Shown here: positions 42,541-49,610 of the stretch, in pieces
Numbering within the stretch: position 1 is the stretch's first letter
How the letters are laid out: each line of letters opens with the position of its first letter
Source: Acidobacteriota bacterium
GTDB lineage: Bacteria; Acidobacteriota; UBA6911; RPQK01; JACQSY01
Direction: 5' to 3'
Length of the DNA stretch: 63,102 nucleotides
NCBI GenBank assembly: GCA_016211085.1
Contig: JACQSY010000108.1
Location: forward strand, 1-63,102
Translations under genes and position numbers: made by a program
Notes under the pieces: model-generated
Told to the model about the DNA's origin: nothing
Seen by the model: only the letters and a program-made list of their open reading frames with translations
Database searches by the model: none

Positions 42541-43290
42541 GTGTCTGGATTTTACCTGAAGGTCTTTAGACTCTTGCCGGCGCCCTTGCGAAGGCGGATC
42601 AACCCTCTGGAAGACGCGATTGAAGATTTCGTTTGCTCTGCAGCCGCAGATTCAAAGCCAGCGGGAGCAAAGCCGGTGGTTCTGGATGCGGGCGCAGGAG
42701 AGTCTAGATTTCAATGCCACTTCAAAGGTCATTTTTACGTGGCGCTGGACTCTGCGGCCGGCGATTCCGCCTGGGACTATTCCCGAATCCATGTTCGCGG
42801 AGACCTCCACCGTGTCCCCATTCGCTCGCGTGCCGCGGATCTGGCCATCAGCATCCAGGTGCTCGAGCATGTTTCCTCCCCCTTGACTGTCCTCCAGGAA
42901 ATCTTCCGTGTTCTAAAACCAGGGGGAACTCTCTATCTAACGGTGCCCCAGGGTTGGCATGAGCATCAGCCGCCGAACGATTTCTTTCGATTCACTCGCT
43001 ATTCCCTGCGCCTTCTCCTGGAGCAGGCAGGTTTTCAGGTTCGCTTGATAGAGCCTATAGGAGGCTATTTTCACTACTTGGGACATAGGCTGACCTACAT
43101 CCCCAAGATCGTATTCGAGCCGAGGAAAGTCCCTGTACGGTTTTTTTTATTTCCAATTGAGCTGGCGACCCTTGCTTTGTGCTGCTTTCTGGCGCCCATG
43201 GTCTGCTACTACATGGATCGTCTCGACCAGAAAAAAGAATTCACGCTGGGATACCGTTGCGTTGCTCAAAAACCCTTCACCGGCGGTTGA
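42541..43290 (+). CDS. SAM-dependent methyltransferase
   Basis: The 249-residue product has VVLDAGAGESRFQCHF (SAM motif I near residues 43-58), VALDSAAGD, DLAISIQVLEHVSSPLTVLQEIFRVLKPGGTLYLTVPQG, the Methyltransf_11 signature, and then a hydrophobic C-terminal stretch (about residues 203-225). It may methylate a quinone, lipid or sugar. It begins at GTG 42541, only six bases from the divergent sulfatase-like start, so each promoter must lie within the other gene. Confidence 0.8.
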   Translation: MSGFYLKVFRLLPAPLRRRINPLEDAIEDFVCSAAADSKPAGAKPVVLDAGAGESRFQCHFKGHFYVALDSAAGDSAWDYSRIHVRGDLHRVPIRSRAADLAISIQVLEHVSSPLTVLQEIFRVLKPGGTLYLTVPQGWHEHQPPNDFFRFTRYSLRLLLEQAGFQVRLIEPIGGYFHYLGHRLTYIPKIVFEPRKVPVRFFLFPIELATLALCCFLAPMVCYYMDRLDQKKEFTLGYRCVAQKPFTGG

Positions 43291-43334
43291 AATCTTGCAA
43301 CCCGATAGCTTTCGGCGTATCTTTATGGATGTTC

Positions 43335-43691
43335 GGGGGCGAAACGGTCTCGACGGAAGTGGTTGAGAGTGTGGATGCATGCCGAGGTGCCGCAACCTCG
43401 CTAAACAGTGGCAACAAAGATAACTGCCAACGAACAGTTACCACTAGCTGCGTAATTAAACGTAGCCGTCTCTTTGGTTTCGCTCGCAGGACCAGATGAG
43501 GCGTCGATCATGCGGGATATTCTGGATTCCGGCTCCTTCGCGGGATTCAGGAGAAATCGACTGAAGGACGTTCGTCAGGTTAGTTTGCCTTTTTCAAATG
43601 CCTGCCGAATGCCCCAGCGAAAAAGGCTAAGCATGTAGATTCTGCAGTTGAAGACTTTCGGACGTGGGTTCGATTCCCACCGCCTCCACCA
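43335..43691 (+). ncRNA. ssrA: Transfer-messenger RNA (tmRNA)
   Basis: The 5' end gggggcgaaacggtctcgac and the 3' end ggttcgattcccaccgcctc plus CACCA pair as the tRNA-like domain: GGGGGCG with CGCCTCC and a T-arm GGTTCGATTCC. The 357-base length is usual for tmRNA. A tag frame at 43426-43455 reads ANEQLPLAA with a TAA stop, ending in the hydrophobic AA that targets tagged proteins for proteolysis. Stem candidates for pseudoknots surround it. The gene has CCA encoded. It rescues stalled ribosomes with SmpB. It lies in a gap that would otherwise seem empty. Confidence 0.95.
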
Positions 43692-43720
43692 AATTTCTGT
43701 CAGCAAAAGGCAATTTCCGC

Positions 43721-43749
43721 TTGACAGCGCCAAAAGCTGTCCATATACT
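43721..43749 (+). promoter_or_regulatory. Sigma70-type promoter of the M23 peptidase gene
   Basis: A TTGACA hexamer at 43721-43726 and TATACT at 43744-43749 are separated by 17 bases, the consensus spacing. It lies 30 bases beyond the tmRNA end and 64 bases before the peptidase ATG, in the same direction. Confidence 0.8.
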
Positions 43750-43812
43750 TTCCCCGTTTTCAAGCAGGCGGCACTAAACCATTGAAATTACTGAGCATCC
43801 CAGGAGTATCGC

Positions 43813-44754
43813 ATGAATAAAGGCGATCTAACGGTAATTATTGCACGCTTTGCTGAAGGTCCCGTGCGAAAATATACCTTCTCGCGAAAGCTGTTGCTGG
43901 TTACCTCTGCAACTGCACTTATCCTTTGTGTTTCCTTCTTGTTATCCACGTTGCATTACTATTATATGTGGAAGAAGGTAAGCGATTATTCTGAACTGGA
44001 AACCACCATTGATCAGCTCCGGCGGGAGAATGAAGGCTTTCGGCTCTCAGCCAACAGCCTCAATGAAAAAGTCTCTTCGTTGGAAATGACCTCCAAGAAA
44101 CTGAAAATAGTTTCAGGTCTTGACCGGCAGGGCCTGGGCGGGATGGGTGGTCCCCTGGAGGTGAGCGGGCAATTGATCCCCCTCAGCAACAAGGAGATCG
44201 GTGACCTGTTCACCGATCTGGACAAGAAAAGCGGGGATCTGGAGGTTGAGTTGCGCAGGTTGCAAGACTTTTACACGAACCAAAGCATCCTGTGGGCCGC
44301 CACCCCCGTCGGAATGCCGGTTCGCGGCTATCCCTCCGATGGTTTTGGTAACAGGTTGGATCCCTTTAACGGCGAGCCCGATTTTCACGTAGGTGTCGAC
44401 ATCTCAGCCCCTTACGGTAACAAGGTGATCGCTACCGCTGACGGCATGGTTTTGTTTGCAGGACGGTCGCTCGGTTACGGGAAAATGGTTTCCCTGGACC
44501 ATAAGTTCGGGATCTCGACGCGCTATGGGCATCTCTCCCGGCTGGCGGTCGGTACTGGCCAGAAAGTGAAAAAAGGGGATGTGATCGGTTACGTGGGATC
44601 CACAGGGCGTGCCACCGGACCCCATCTGCATTATGAGGTCCGGCTGAACAACCAGCCCTTGAACCCCATGCGATTTTTCCAGAGCGCCACTGCGCTTCAA
44701 TTCAAGATGGATCGCAGTAAGACTCGACCTCCCAAAAACTTGCGGCGCGGCTAA
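43813..44754 (+). CDS. M23-family metallopeptidase, membrane-anchored
   Basis: The 313-residue product has a membrane segment (about residues 27-48, LLLVTSATALILCVSFLLS), a coiled coil (about 57-100) and a C-terminal LytM/M23 domain with the zinc-binding sequence FHVGVDISAPYGNKV and the HLHYEVRLNNQPLNP motif (HxH). Both metal ligand sets are present, so it is probably an active peptidoglycan endopeptidase or an EnvC-like regulator. AGGAG lies before the ATG. A clear promoter precedes it. Confidence 0.92.
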   Translation: MNKGDLTVIIARFAEGPVRKYTFSRKLLLVTSATALILCVSFLLSTLHYYYMWKKVSDYSELETTIDQLRRENEGFRLSANSLNEKVSSLEMTSKKLKIVSGLDRQGLGGMGGPLEVSGQLIPLSNKEIGDLFTDLDKKSGDLEVELRRLQDFYTNQSILWAATPVGMPVRGYPSDGFGNRLDPFNGEPDFHVGVDISAPYGNKVIATADGMVLFAGRSLGYGKMVSLDHKFGISTRYGHLSRLAVGTGQKVKKGDVIGYVGSTGRATGPHLHYEVRLNNQPLNPMRFFQSATALQFKMDRSKTRPPKNLRRG

Positions 44755-44881
44755 GTACCCCACGGTAACGTTTGTTGCGAGCGCAACGGCGGCGGCGCGA
44801 CGACGAGGCGATGCCAAGACCATCGGCAAGGAGCAACATCAATGAGATGGCGGCCGTCCCGCCGCAATCCTTCGCCAGGAG

Positions 44882-45580
44882 TCATCGCAGGATTTGCATG
44901 TATCTCTGTAGATGTCCTTCCGCGATAAGCTGGAACACCAAACTTCCTGCCCAGACCGTAGATGCCACCAAAGCGCCTCTCGCGAAACTGCACTCGTGGG
45001 TTCTTGCTATTCCTAGGGATAGCAACCACACGTACCACAGCTGAAAAGGGTTGACGGACCCCAGCAGACGGTCAAGGGAGGGCGCTGCCGCGTTAAGGAC
45101 GAGATTCAGCCCCATCAAGACTCGGAGATCCCCAGCGCTCTGAATTGCTTCTACACCCCTTCCCATCAACACCATCACCACAAAGAAGCCTTCCAGGACG
45201 TTCACCAGTGAGCTGGCCGCAAAGACGGCAAAAAGTCGTTTGAAGCCGGCAGCCAATCCCATGCTATAGACCAAGAGCCACGCGGCACCTGCACCAGCCA
45301 GGCATTTTCCAGCCGTGGGCAACGGCGTAAGTAACAAGCTCCACCCATACCAGCGCTTCATTTGCTGGATGGTTTCCGCGATCTCGGTTGCATCCAGCAA
45401 AGGCTGCAGTTCAATGGCGGCTGCGGCCAATATGAAAGGTCGGACCAAGAATCCGGCAAGCACTGTGCCTGCACAGAGCAGCCAAAACGAAGTCTGCCAT
45501 CGGGGTGTTGCCCTGAAATCTGAAAAAAGCTGGCCTGGAGAATGAAACAAGCAGAGAGGGACGGTTCGGGCTCGACTCAT
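44882..45580 (-). CDS. YIP1-family-like membrane protein
   Basis: The product, about 232 residues from ATG 45580, has about five hydrophobic segments and reads LCLFHSPGQLFSDFRATPRW at the start, then WQTSFWLLCAGTVLAGFLVRP, in line with Yip1-domain membrane proteins. The ATG was chosen because it overlaps the TGA of the ABC permease (ATGA) and has AGAGG seven bases upstream. A transport or regulatory role beside the ABC system is inferred from location. Confidence 0.72.
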   Translation of the reverse strand: MSRARTVPLCLFHSPGQLFSDFRATPRWQTSFWLLCAGTVLAGFLVRPFILAAAAIELQPLLDATEIAETIQQMKRWYGWSLLLTPLPTAGKCLAGAGAAWLLVYSMGLAAGFKRLFAVFAASSLVNVLEGFFVVMVLMGRGVEAIQSAGDLRVLMGLNLVLNAAAPSLDRLLGSVNPFQLWYVWLLSLGIARTHECSFARGALVASTVWAGSLVFQLIAEGHLQRYMQILR

Positions 45581-46227
45581 AGGTCGACCTCTCTGCACTT
45601 TACAACCGCTACGGCAATGAAAAAACAAAGGAGTGCAACGGCGACCGAAATTACCGGCGCTGTGAAAAATAACGCATCCGCTTCTGTAAAGAGTTTGCTG
45701 GCTTTTTTCAGCGGCCCGCTATCGCTGCCCACAACCAGCAGGGCTGCCAGCAAAAACGGGAACAGGCTGGCGGCCGGGTTGCGAAAGGCCATGGTGAAAA
45801 GAAGAACGATCGAGGTGTACGAGATTACAAATGAATTGAGTTTCAGCACCCTCGTGACACCTCCGAACGAAGCATGCTGTATTTCCTGCGTCATTGCGGC
45901 AAGCTGTCCCACGACCCCGGGTATATTGGCCAGCGCCAAAGAAAGCAGCAGTACGGCTATAAATTTTGCGGCCACAATCCGGTATGTCTCGAGGGGAAGT
46001 GTCTGAAGAAAGAGGTAATGCCGGTTTTGCCTTTCCGACGCAATTACCGCCTGCGCAAAAACCACTCCGCCTGCCAGCACCACCCCGGAAATAAAACCAA
46101 GTGCCACGTTTGAGCCGAAACCGTCCGCGCGTAAGACAGCAAGGGCTGTCGCCATTGAAAGGATTACGGAAAACAACGCGGCAGTCCGCCAGTTTTCAAT
46201 AAGGTCTTTGATGACTATGAGAAGCAT
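45577..46227 (-). CDS. ABC-2 type transporter permease
   Basis: The product of about 216 residues has six membrane segments: LIENWRTAALFSVILSMATA, GGVVFAQAVIASERQNR, FIAVLLLSLALANIPGVVG, and three more after it. This is the build of small ABC-2 permeases that pair with a single ATPase. It overlaps the ATPase gene by 32 bases and the YIP1-like gene by four, so all three are translated together. Confidence 0.8.
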   Translation of the reverse strand: MLLIVIKDLIENWRTAALFSVILSMATALAVLRADGFGSNVALGFISGVVLAGGVVFAQAVIASERQNRHYLFLQTLPLETYRIVAAKFIAVLLLSLALANIPGVVGQLAAMTQEIQHASFGGVTRVLKLNSFVISYTSIVLLFTMAFRNPAASLFPFLLAALLVVGSDSGPLKKASKLFTEADALFFTAPVISVAVALLCFFIAVAVVKCREVDL

Positions 46228-46930
46228 TTCTTTTCTTTGCAACGCTCTTAAAATAAAGCTCTTCGAGCACGTCGCCTCCGCTAACAGTTATCGTCAGTGG
46301 CTGGTCCAGAATGAGCTTTCCCGCGTCAAGCATGATCACGCGAGTGCAAATTTTTTCGAGGTCGCTGATGATGTGCGAGGAGAACAAGACCGCTGCTGAG
46401 GCATCTGCTTTCAAATACTCTTTGAGCAACACCAGGAGTTCACGCCTGACCATGGGATCCAGACCTGAGGTGGGTTCGTCCATCAGTATGAATTTCGGAT
46501 GCCGCGCCAGCGCCAGCAAAACACTGACGCGCAGCTTGTTGCCACGCGACAACTTTCCAAATTGTTGCAGCGGGTCTATCCCGAATCGCTCCAGATAGTT
46601 CTGAAAGGCTGCAGCGTCCCAACGCCGGTAGAGATGTGACAGGAATCGACCCAACAGACGGGTGGACATCCACTCGTAAAGGATCGACTCCTCGTCCACA
46701 TAACCAATGTTGCCCTTGATATCGGTCATGCCTGTTTTCCTTCCTAAAACCTGAAGCCTTCCGGAATCCCTTTTCAGGACCCCCATCAACAGGCGGATGA
46801 GGGTGGTTTTCCCGGAGCCGTTTTCCCCGATAAGACCCACCACGTCCCCGCCATTGATTTTGAAGGTGAGAGGCCCCAGGCAAAATCCCGAAGGATAGCT
46901 TTTGCATAGATCCTGAACCTCACAAATCAT
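46196..46930 (-). CDS. ABC transporter ATP-binding protein
   Basis: The product of about 244 residues is a standard ATPase: Walker A GENGSGKTT near residue 35, the signature LSRGNKLRVSV, and Walker B FILMDEPTSGLDP. ATG 46930 was chosen because GAGG lies five bases upstream; the open frame runs on to 46990. It pairs with the permease downstream. It could export a product of the two small membrane proteins upstream or give immunity, but this is inferred from gene order only. Confidence 0.9.
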   Translation of the reverse strand: MICEVQDLCKSYPSGFCLGPLTFKINGGDVVGLIGENGSGKTTLIRLLMGVLKRDSGRLQVLGRKTGMTDIKGNIGYVDEESILYEWMSTRLLGRFLSHLYRRWDAAAFQNYLERFGIDPLQQFGKLSRGNKLRVSVLLALARHPKFILMDEPTSGLDPMVRRELLVLLKEYLKADASAAVLFSSHIISDLEKICTRVIMLDAGKLILDQPLTITVSGGDVLEELYFKSVAKKRNASHSHQRPY

Positions 46931-46980
46931 CCCGACCTCTTGTGAAAAAGCCGGCGTTCGCCGGGCTATGGGCTTTTTTT

Positions 46981-47220
46981 TCAGCACCACACCAGAATGG
47001 CCATTTCAAGTAATAGGCCCGCGAGGAGAAATCCTGCAGAGTAGACCGGCACTGCAGCAGCGCTGTACCCGGACCAAAAAAAAGCACTCACCGCTGCTCC
47101 GAAGGTCTTTCCACAATTGATGAATGGTTGTTGAGGTTCAGGCTCAGGCTCAGTCGTAGCCAGTCCGAACTGGAACAACACAATCATGAGGACCAATAAA
47201 ACAAGCATGGTGTTTAGCAT
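46981..47220 (-). CDS. Small membrane protein with terminal cysteine (twin 2)
   Basis: The 79-residue product from ATG 47220 (AGAGGAAG six bases upstream) has a hydrophobic N-terminus (LLVLMIVLFQFGLA), a TTEPEPEPQQ segment, a cysteine (INCGK), then a Gly/Ala-rich hydrophobic stretch ending in WC at the very C-terminus. The spacing between its two cysteines (42 residues) and the TTEPxPxxQQ stretch mirror the neighbouring 47232-47492 gene. This pair suggests paralogues with a possible disulphide between the two cysteines. No database family is recognised. Confidence 0.7.
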   Translation of the reverse strand: MLNTMLVLLVLMIVLFQFGLATTEPEPEPQQPFINCGKTFGAAVSAFFWSGYSAAAVPVYSAGFLLAGLLLEMAILVWC

Positions 47221-47231
47221 GGCGACTTCCT

Positions 47232-47492
47232 CTAGCAAAAAATGGCCGTGGACATGATCAAAAGACTTGAGGCAATCCTCAACGCAACGGAGACTGTCTG
47301 TGTACCGGGTATCCCCATGAGCATCAATGAGACGACGCCGGTGCCTGCCGAAAGGCCTAGCCCAATCTTGCATCCGGTGCTTTGCTGCTGATCATCCGGC
47401 TTCGGTTCCGTTGTTTGTAGCTCCGTCCCCGCAGCACCCAGGATGGGAAGCAGCAGCAGGAGCATGGTGAGTAAAAAAACAGTTGCTTTCAT
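47232..47492 (-). CDS. Small exported or membrane protein with terminal cysteine (twin 1)
   Basis: The 86-residue product starts after a strong GGAGGTGA ribosome site. It has a signal-like segment (VFLLTMLLLLLPILGAAG), then TTEPKPDDQQQSTGCKIGLG, a hydrophobic stretch, and ends AIFC. The two cysteines are 44 residues apart and the last residue is Cys, as in its downstream neighbour. The architecture suggests a processed, disulphide-bonded membrane peptide. Bacteriocin-like, signal or structural roles are all possible; none is established. Confidence 0.72.
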   Translation of the reverse strand: MKATVFLLTMLLLLLPILGAAGTELQTTEPKPDDQQQSTGCKIGLGLSAGTGVVSLMLMGIPGTQTVSVALRIASSLLIMSTAIFC

Positions 47493-47562
47493 TGTTCACC
47501 TCCGTGAACGGGCCTGAACAAATTCCAAATTCCTGAGTCCCTACCGCGGAAGCTCAGTTTCG

Positions 47563-47643
47563 GAGTCCGGGTGGGGGATCCGCCGGTTTCCCTGACCCGC
47601 TCCTGCGAATGCCCTTTCCTTTCTTTAGAATCCACCCGGACTC
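47563..47643 (+). promoter_or_regulatory. 12-base inverted repeat in the 437-base intergenic region
   Basis: gagtccgggtgg (47563-47574) and its exact complement (47632-47643) are 57 bases apart. They lie between the small-protein operon (reverse) and the sigma factor operon (forward). The remaining parts of 47493-47929 hold no supported gene; both promoters must be in this region. Confidence 0.4.
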
Positions 47644-47929
47644 GGGGTGGAGCCGGAGGCTCTGGGCGGTTCCACCTTGGTTCCCAGAAACCGCAATTGG
47701 TGAGCCAAAATGTGTGCTCCGTAAGCAACTGTAATTAAATGATTTATATTCGAGCCAGGCCAAAGTGGTTTGAAATGTCTGACCACGGAAAGGCTTAATA
47801 GTTTTACCGATGTGCGACTTTATTATGAAGGGGTCCGGCGCGGCCCTGCGTCCGAATCGGGTGCTCGTGTTAGACTTTTGAGACACATGAGGCATCTAAA
47901 TTTACGACCAGCCGAAACTGGGGAGGAGC

Positions 47930-48487
47930 ATGGACAGGAGTGACGAAAACCTTCTGCAATTGGCTCTGCAGGGGGATGGAGCATCCTTTGGGGAGTTGAC
48001 TGGCCGTTGGCAGCGGAAGATTTATGCTTTTATTTACCGTTACGTAGGCAATCGAGAGGAAGCTCGTGACCTGACACAGGACACATTTACCAAAGCTTTT
48101 GAGAACCTGGAGCGCCTGGCGGATCCGGCACGCTTTTCTTCGTGGATCTACAAAATTGCTCTCAATGAATGCCGAATGCGCTTCCGAAAGCAGCGCCATG
48201 TGACCCCGGTATCGCTGGAAGATTCAAGCTTCCGAGAAGAGCAGTCGACACAACTTCTTCCGCTAAGCCCTGAGGAGGCGCTCGTAGAGAAAGAAGTGGT
48301 AAGGGTCCTGAAGGAAGTAATGGAAAACCTTCCTGAAGAACAGAGAACGGTAATCTTGATGAAGGAATATCAAGGCCTGAAATTTCATGAGATCTCTGAA
48401 ATCCTCGACATTCCTTTGTCGACAGTAAAGTCGAGAATGTATCTGGGTTTGAAAACTCTCCGAAAATTAATGGAGATCCGGCTATGA
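47930..48487 (+). CDS. ECF-type RNA polymerase sigma factor
   Basis: The 185-residue product has region 2 with RYVGNREEARDLTQDTFTKAFENLER (about residues 38-63) and region 4 with EQRTVILMKEYQGLKFHEISEILDIPLSTVKSR, the helix-turn-helix that reads the -35 element. GGAGG precedes the ATG. The anti-sigma gene overlaps by four bases and the type II secretion genes follow in the same direction, so this sigma factor could control the secretion operon; that link is inferred. It probably responds to envelope signals through its partner. Confidence 0.9.
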   Translation: MDRSDENLLQLALQGDGASFGELTGRWQRKIYAFIYRYVGNREEARDLTQDTFTKAFENLERLADPARFSSWIYKIALNECRMRFRKQRHVTPVSLEDSSFREEQSTQLLPLSPEEALVEKEVVRVLKEVMENLPEEQRTVILMKEYQGLKFHEISEILDIPLSTVKSRMYLGLKTLRKLMEIRL

Positions 48488-49032
48488 CGTGTGAAGAAAG
48501 TCAGGAACTAATAATAGATATCCTCTATGGTGAGGAAGCGGATTCACGTCGGTGCTTTCAGTTTTTCCGCCACCTGGAGACCTGCACAGAATGCAACCAT
48601 GATTATCTGCAATTGCTCGAAACACGGGATGCCTTAAGGAAGTGGACTGTGCAGGAGACAGAGCCTGTCGAGGGAACCAGGGTTTCCCGACGGTACAGAT
48701 TCTCCGTCTGGCCCCTCTTGCAGAAGGTGGCGGCCAGCATCATGTTGCTCGCGGGAGGTATGTTTCTCTTGCAATACCTGGGAGTGGCTCAGAAGGAGTA
48801 CCGGCTTTCCCGCCATGAGCTTACCGAGATGGTGCACGATACCGTCGTAGCCGAGCAGGCCCGCGAGCGCAAGTTGATAGGCGCCGCCCTGCTTCAGGTT
48901 AAGGAGGAGTCGACGCTGGAGCGGCGGGAGCAGATGCGCGAGATCTACAATCATCTCCTTGCGCTGGAACAAAGATATCTCGAGAGCCTGGAACAAAACA
49001 ATAGATCCTTGCGTACCCTCCTCTCACGATAG
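48484..49032 (+). CDS. Membrane anti-sigma factor with zinc motif
   Basis: The 182-residue product has an N-terminal zinc-binding anti-sigma domain with HLETCTECNHDY (HxxxCxxC, about residues 31-38), one membrane segment (VAASIMLLAGGMFLLQYLGV, about residues 82-101) and a periplasmic coiled-coil-like tail rich in Glu, Arg and Leu. It should hold the sigma factor encoded just before it in an inactive state. The ATG overlaps the sigma stop (ATGA). Confidence 0.85.
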   Translation: MTCEESQELIIDILYGEEADSRRCFQFFRHLETCTECNHDYLQLLETRDALRKWTVQETEPVEGTRVSRRYRFSVWPLLQKVAASIMLLAGGMFLLQYLGVAQKEYRLSRHELTEMVHDTVVAEQARERKLIGAALLQVKEESTLERREQMREIYNHLLALEQRYLESLEQNNRSLRTLLSR

Positions 49033-49041
49033 GAGCCATAC

Positions 49042-49587
49042 ATGCGTACCATATTGATCTTTGTCACTTCATTTTTGGTCGCCGATTCACTACATGCTCA
49101 GAAAAGTTTTAACTTGGCCGCCTTCAAGAGCGAAACCAGGGTTTTCGAGGGCATTATGGACAATCTCCTGAAGCAAACCTTCAAAGACCCATTCGCCCTC
49201 ACGGTGGAACCAAAGGGCACTTACCTGCAGGGCTACGGCATGGTTTTCTTTGTGCACCTGAACATCAATCGCAGCAAAATCAGGACTCCCTTTGGAGAAA
49301 TGGACGCCCCTCGCTCCATGGCGGAAAAAAGCAAGGAGGAGCAGATCCGCTTAATCAAGGAACTGACTATCCAATGTCTTGCCGACTATGGCGCTACCAT
49401 GAAGCAGTTGGCTGGGCAGGACCGTATAACCATAAGCGCCCATGTTGAGGATCGCAATGAACTGGATCCGTCCAAGGATACGACGGTCCTCGTATTTAGC
49501 GCGACCAAGGACGATATCGAACTCTTTACGCTGAAGAAGATCACCATCGAGAAGTTTCGAGAGAGAGTTCATTTGTTTCAGTATTGA
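49042..49587 (+). CDS. Exported protein of unknown function
   Basis: The 181-residue product begins with a signal peptide (MRTILIFVTSFLVADSLHAQ), probably cut before KSF. The rest has no recognised family, but features mixed alpha-beta content (YLQGYGMVFFVHLNINRS) and a charged helix in the middle. TAGGAG lies before the ATG. It lies between the anti-sigma gene and gspE, 23 bases from the latter, so is probably in the same operon. It may be a periplasmic sensor or secretion accessory. Confidence 0.65.
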   Translation: MRTILIFVTSFLVADSLHAQKSFNLAAFKSETRVFEGIMDNLLKQTFKDPFALTVEPKGTYLQGYGMVFFVHLNINRSKIRTPFGEMDAPRSMAEKSKEEQIRLIKELTIQCLADYGATMKQLAGQDRITISAHVEDRNELDPSKDTTVLVFSATKDDIELFTLKKITIEKFRERVHLFQY

Positions 49588-49610
49588 GAAAGGCGTCGTA
49601 ATCTTGTTTC

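Noticed and set aside
43575..43763. Reverse frame and tRNA-like 3' end treated as a separate tRNA
   Set aside because: The T-arm and CCA end pair with a 5' acceptor strand at 43335, so the sequence is the 3' half of tmRNA and not a tRNA gene.
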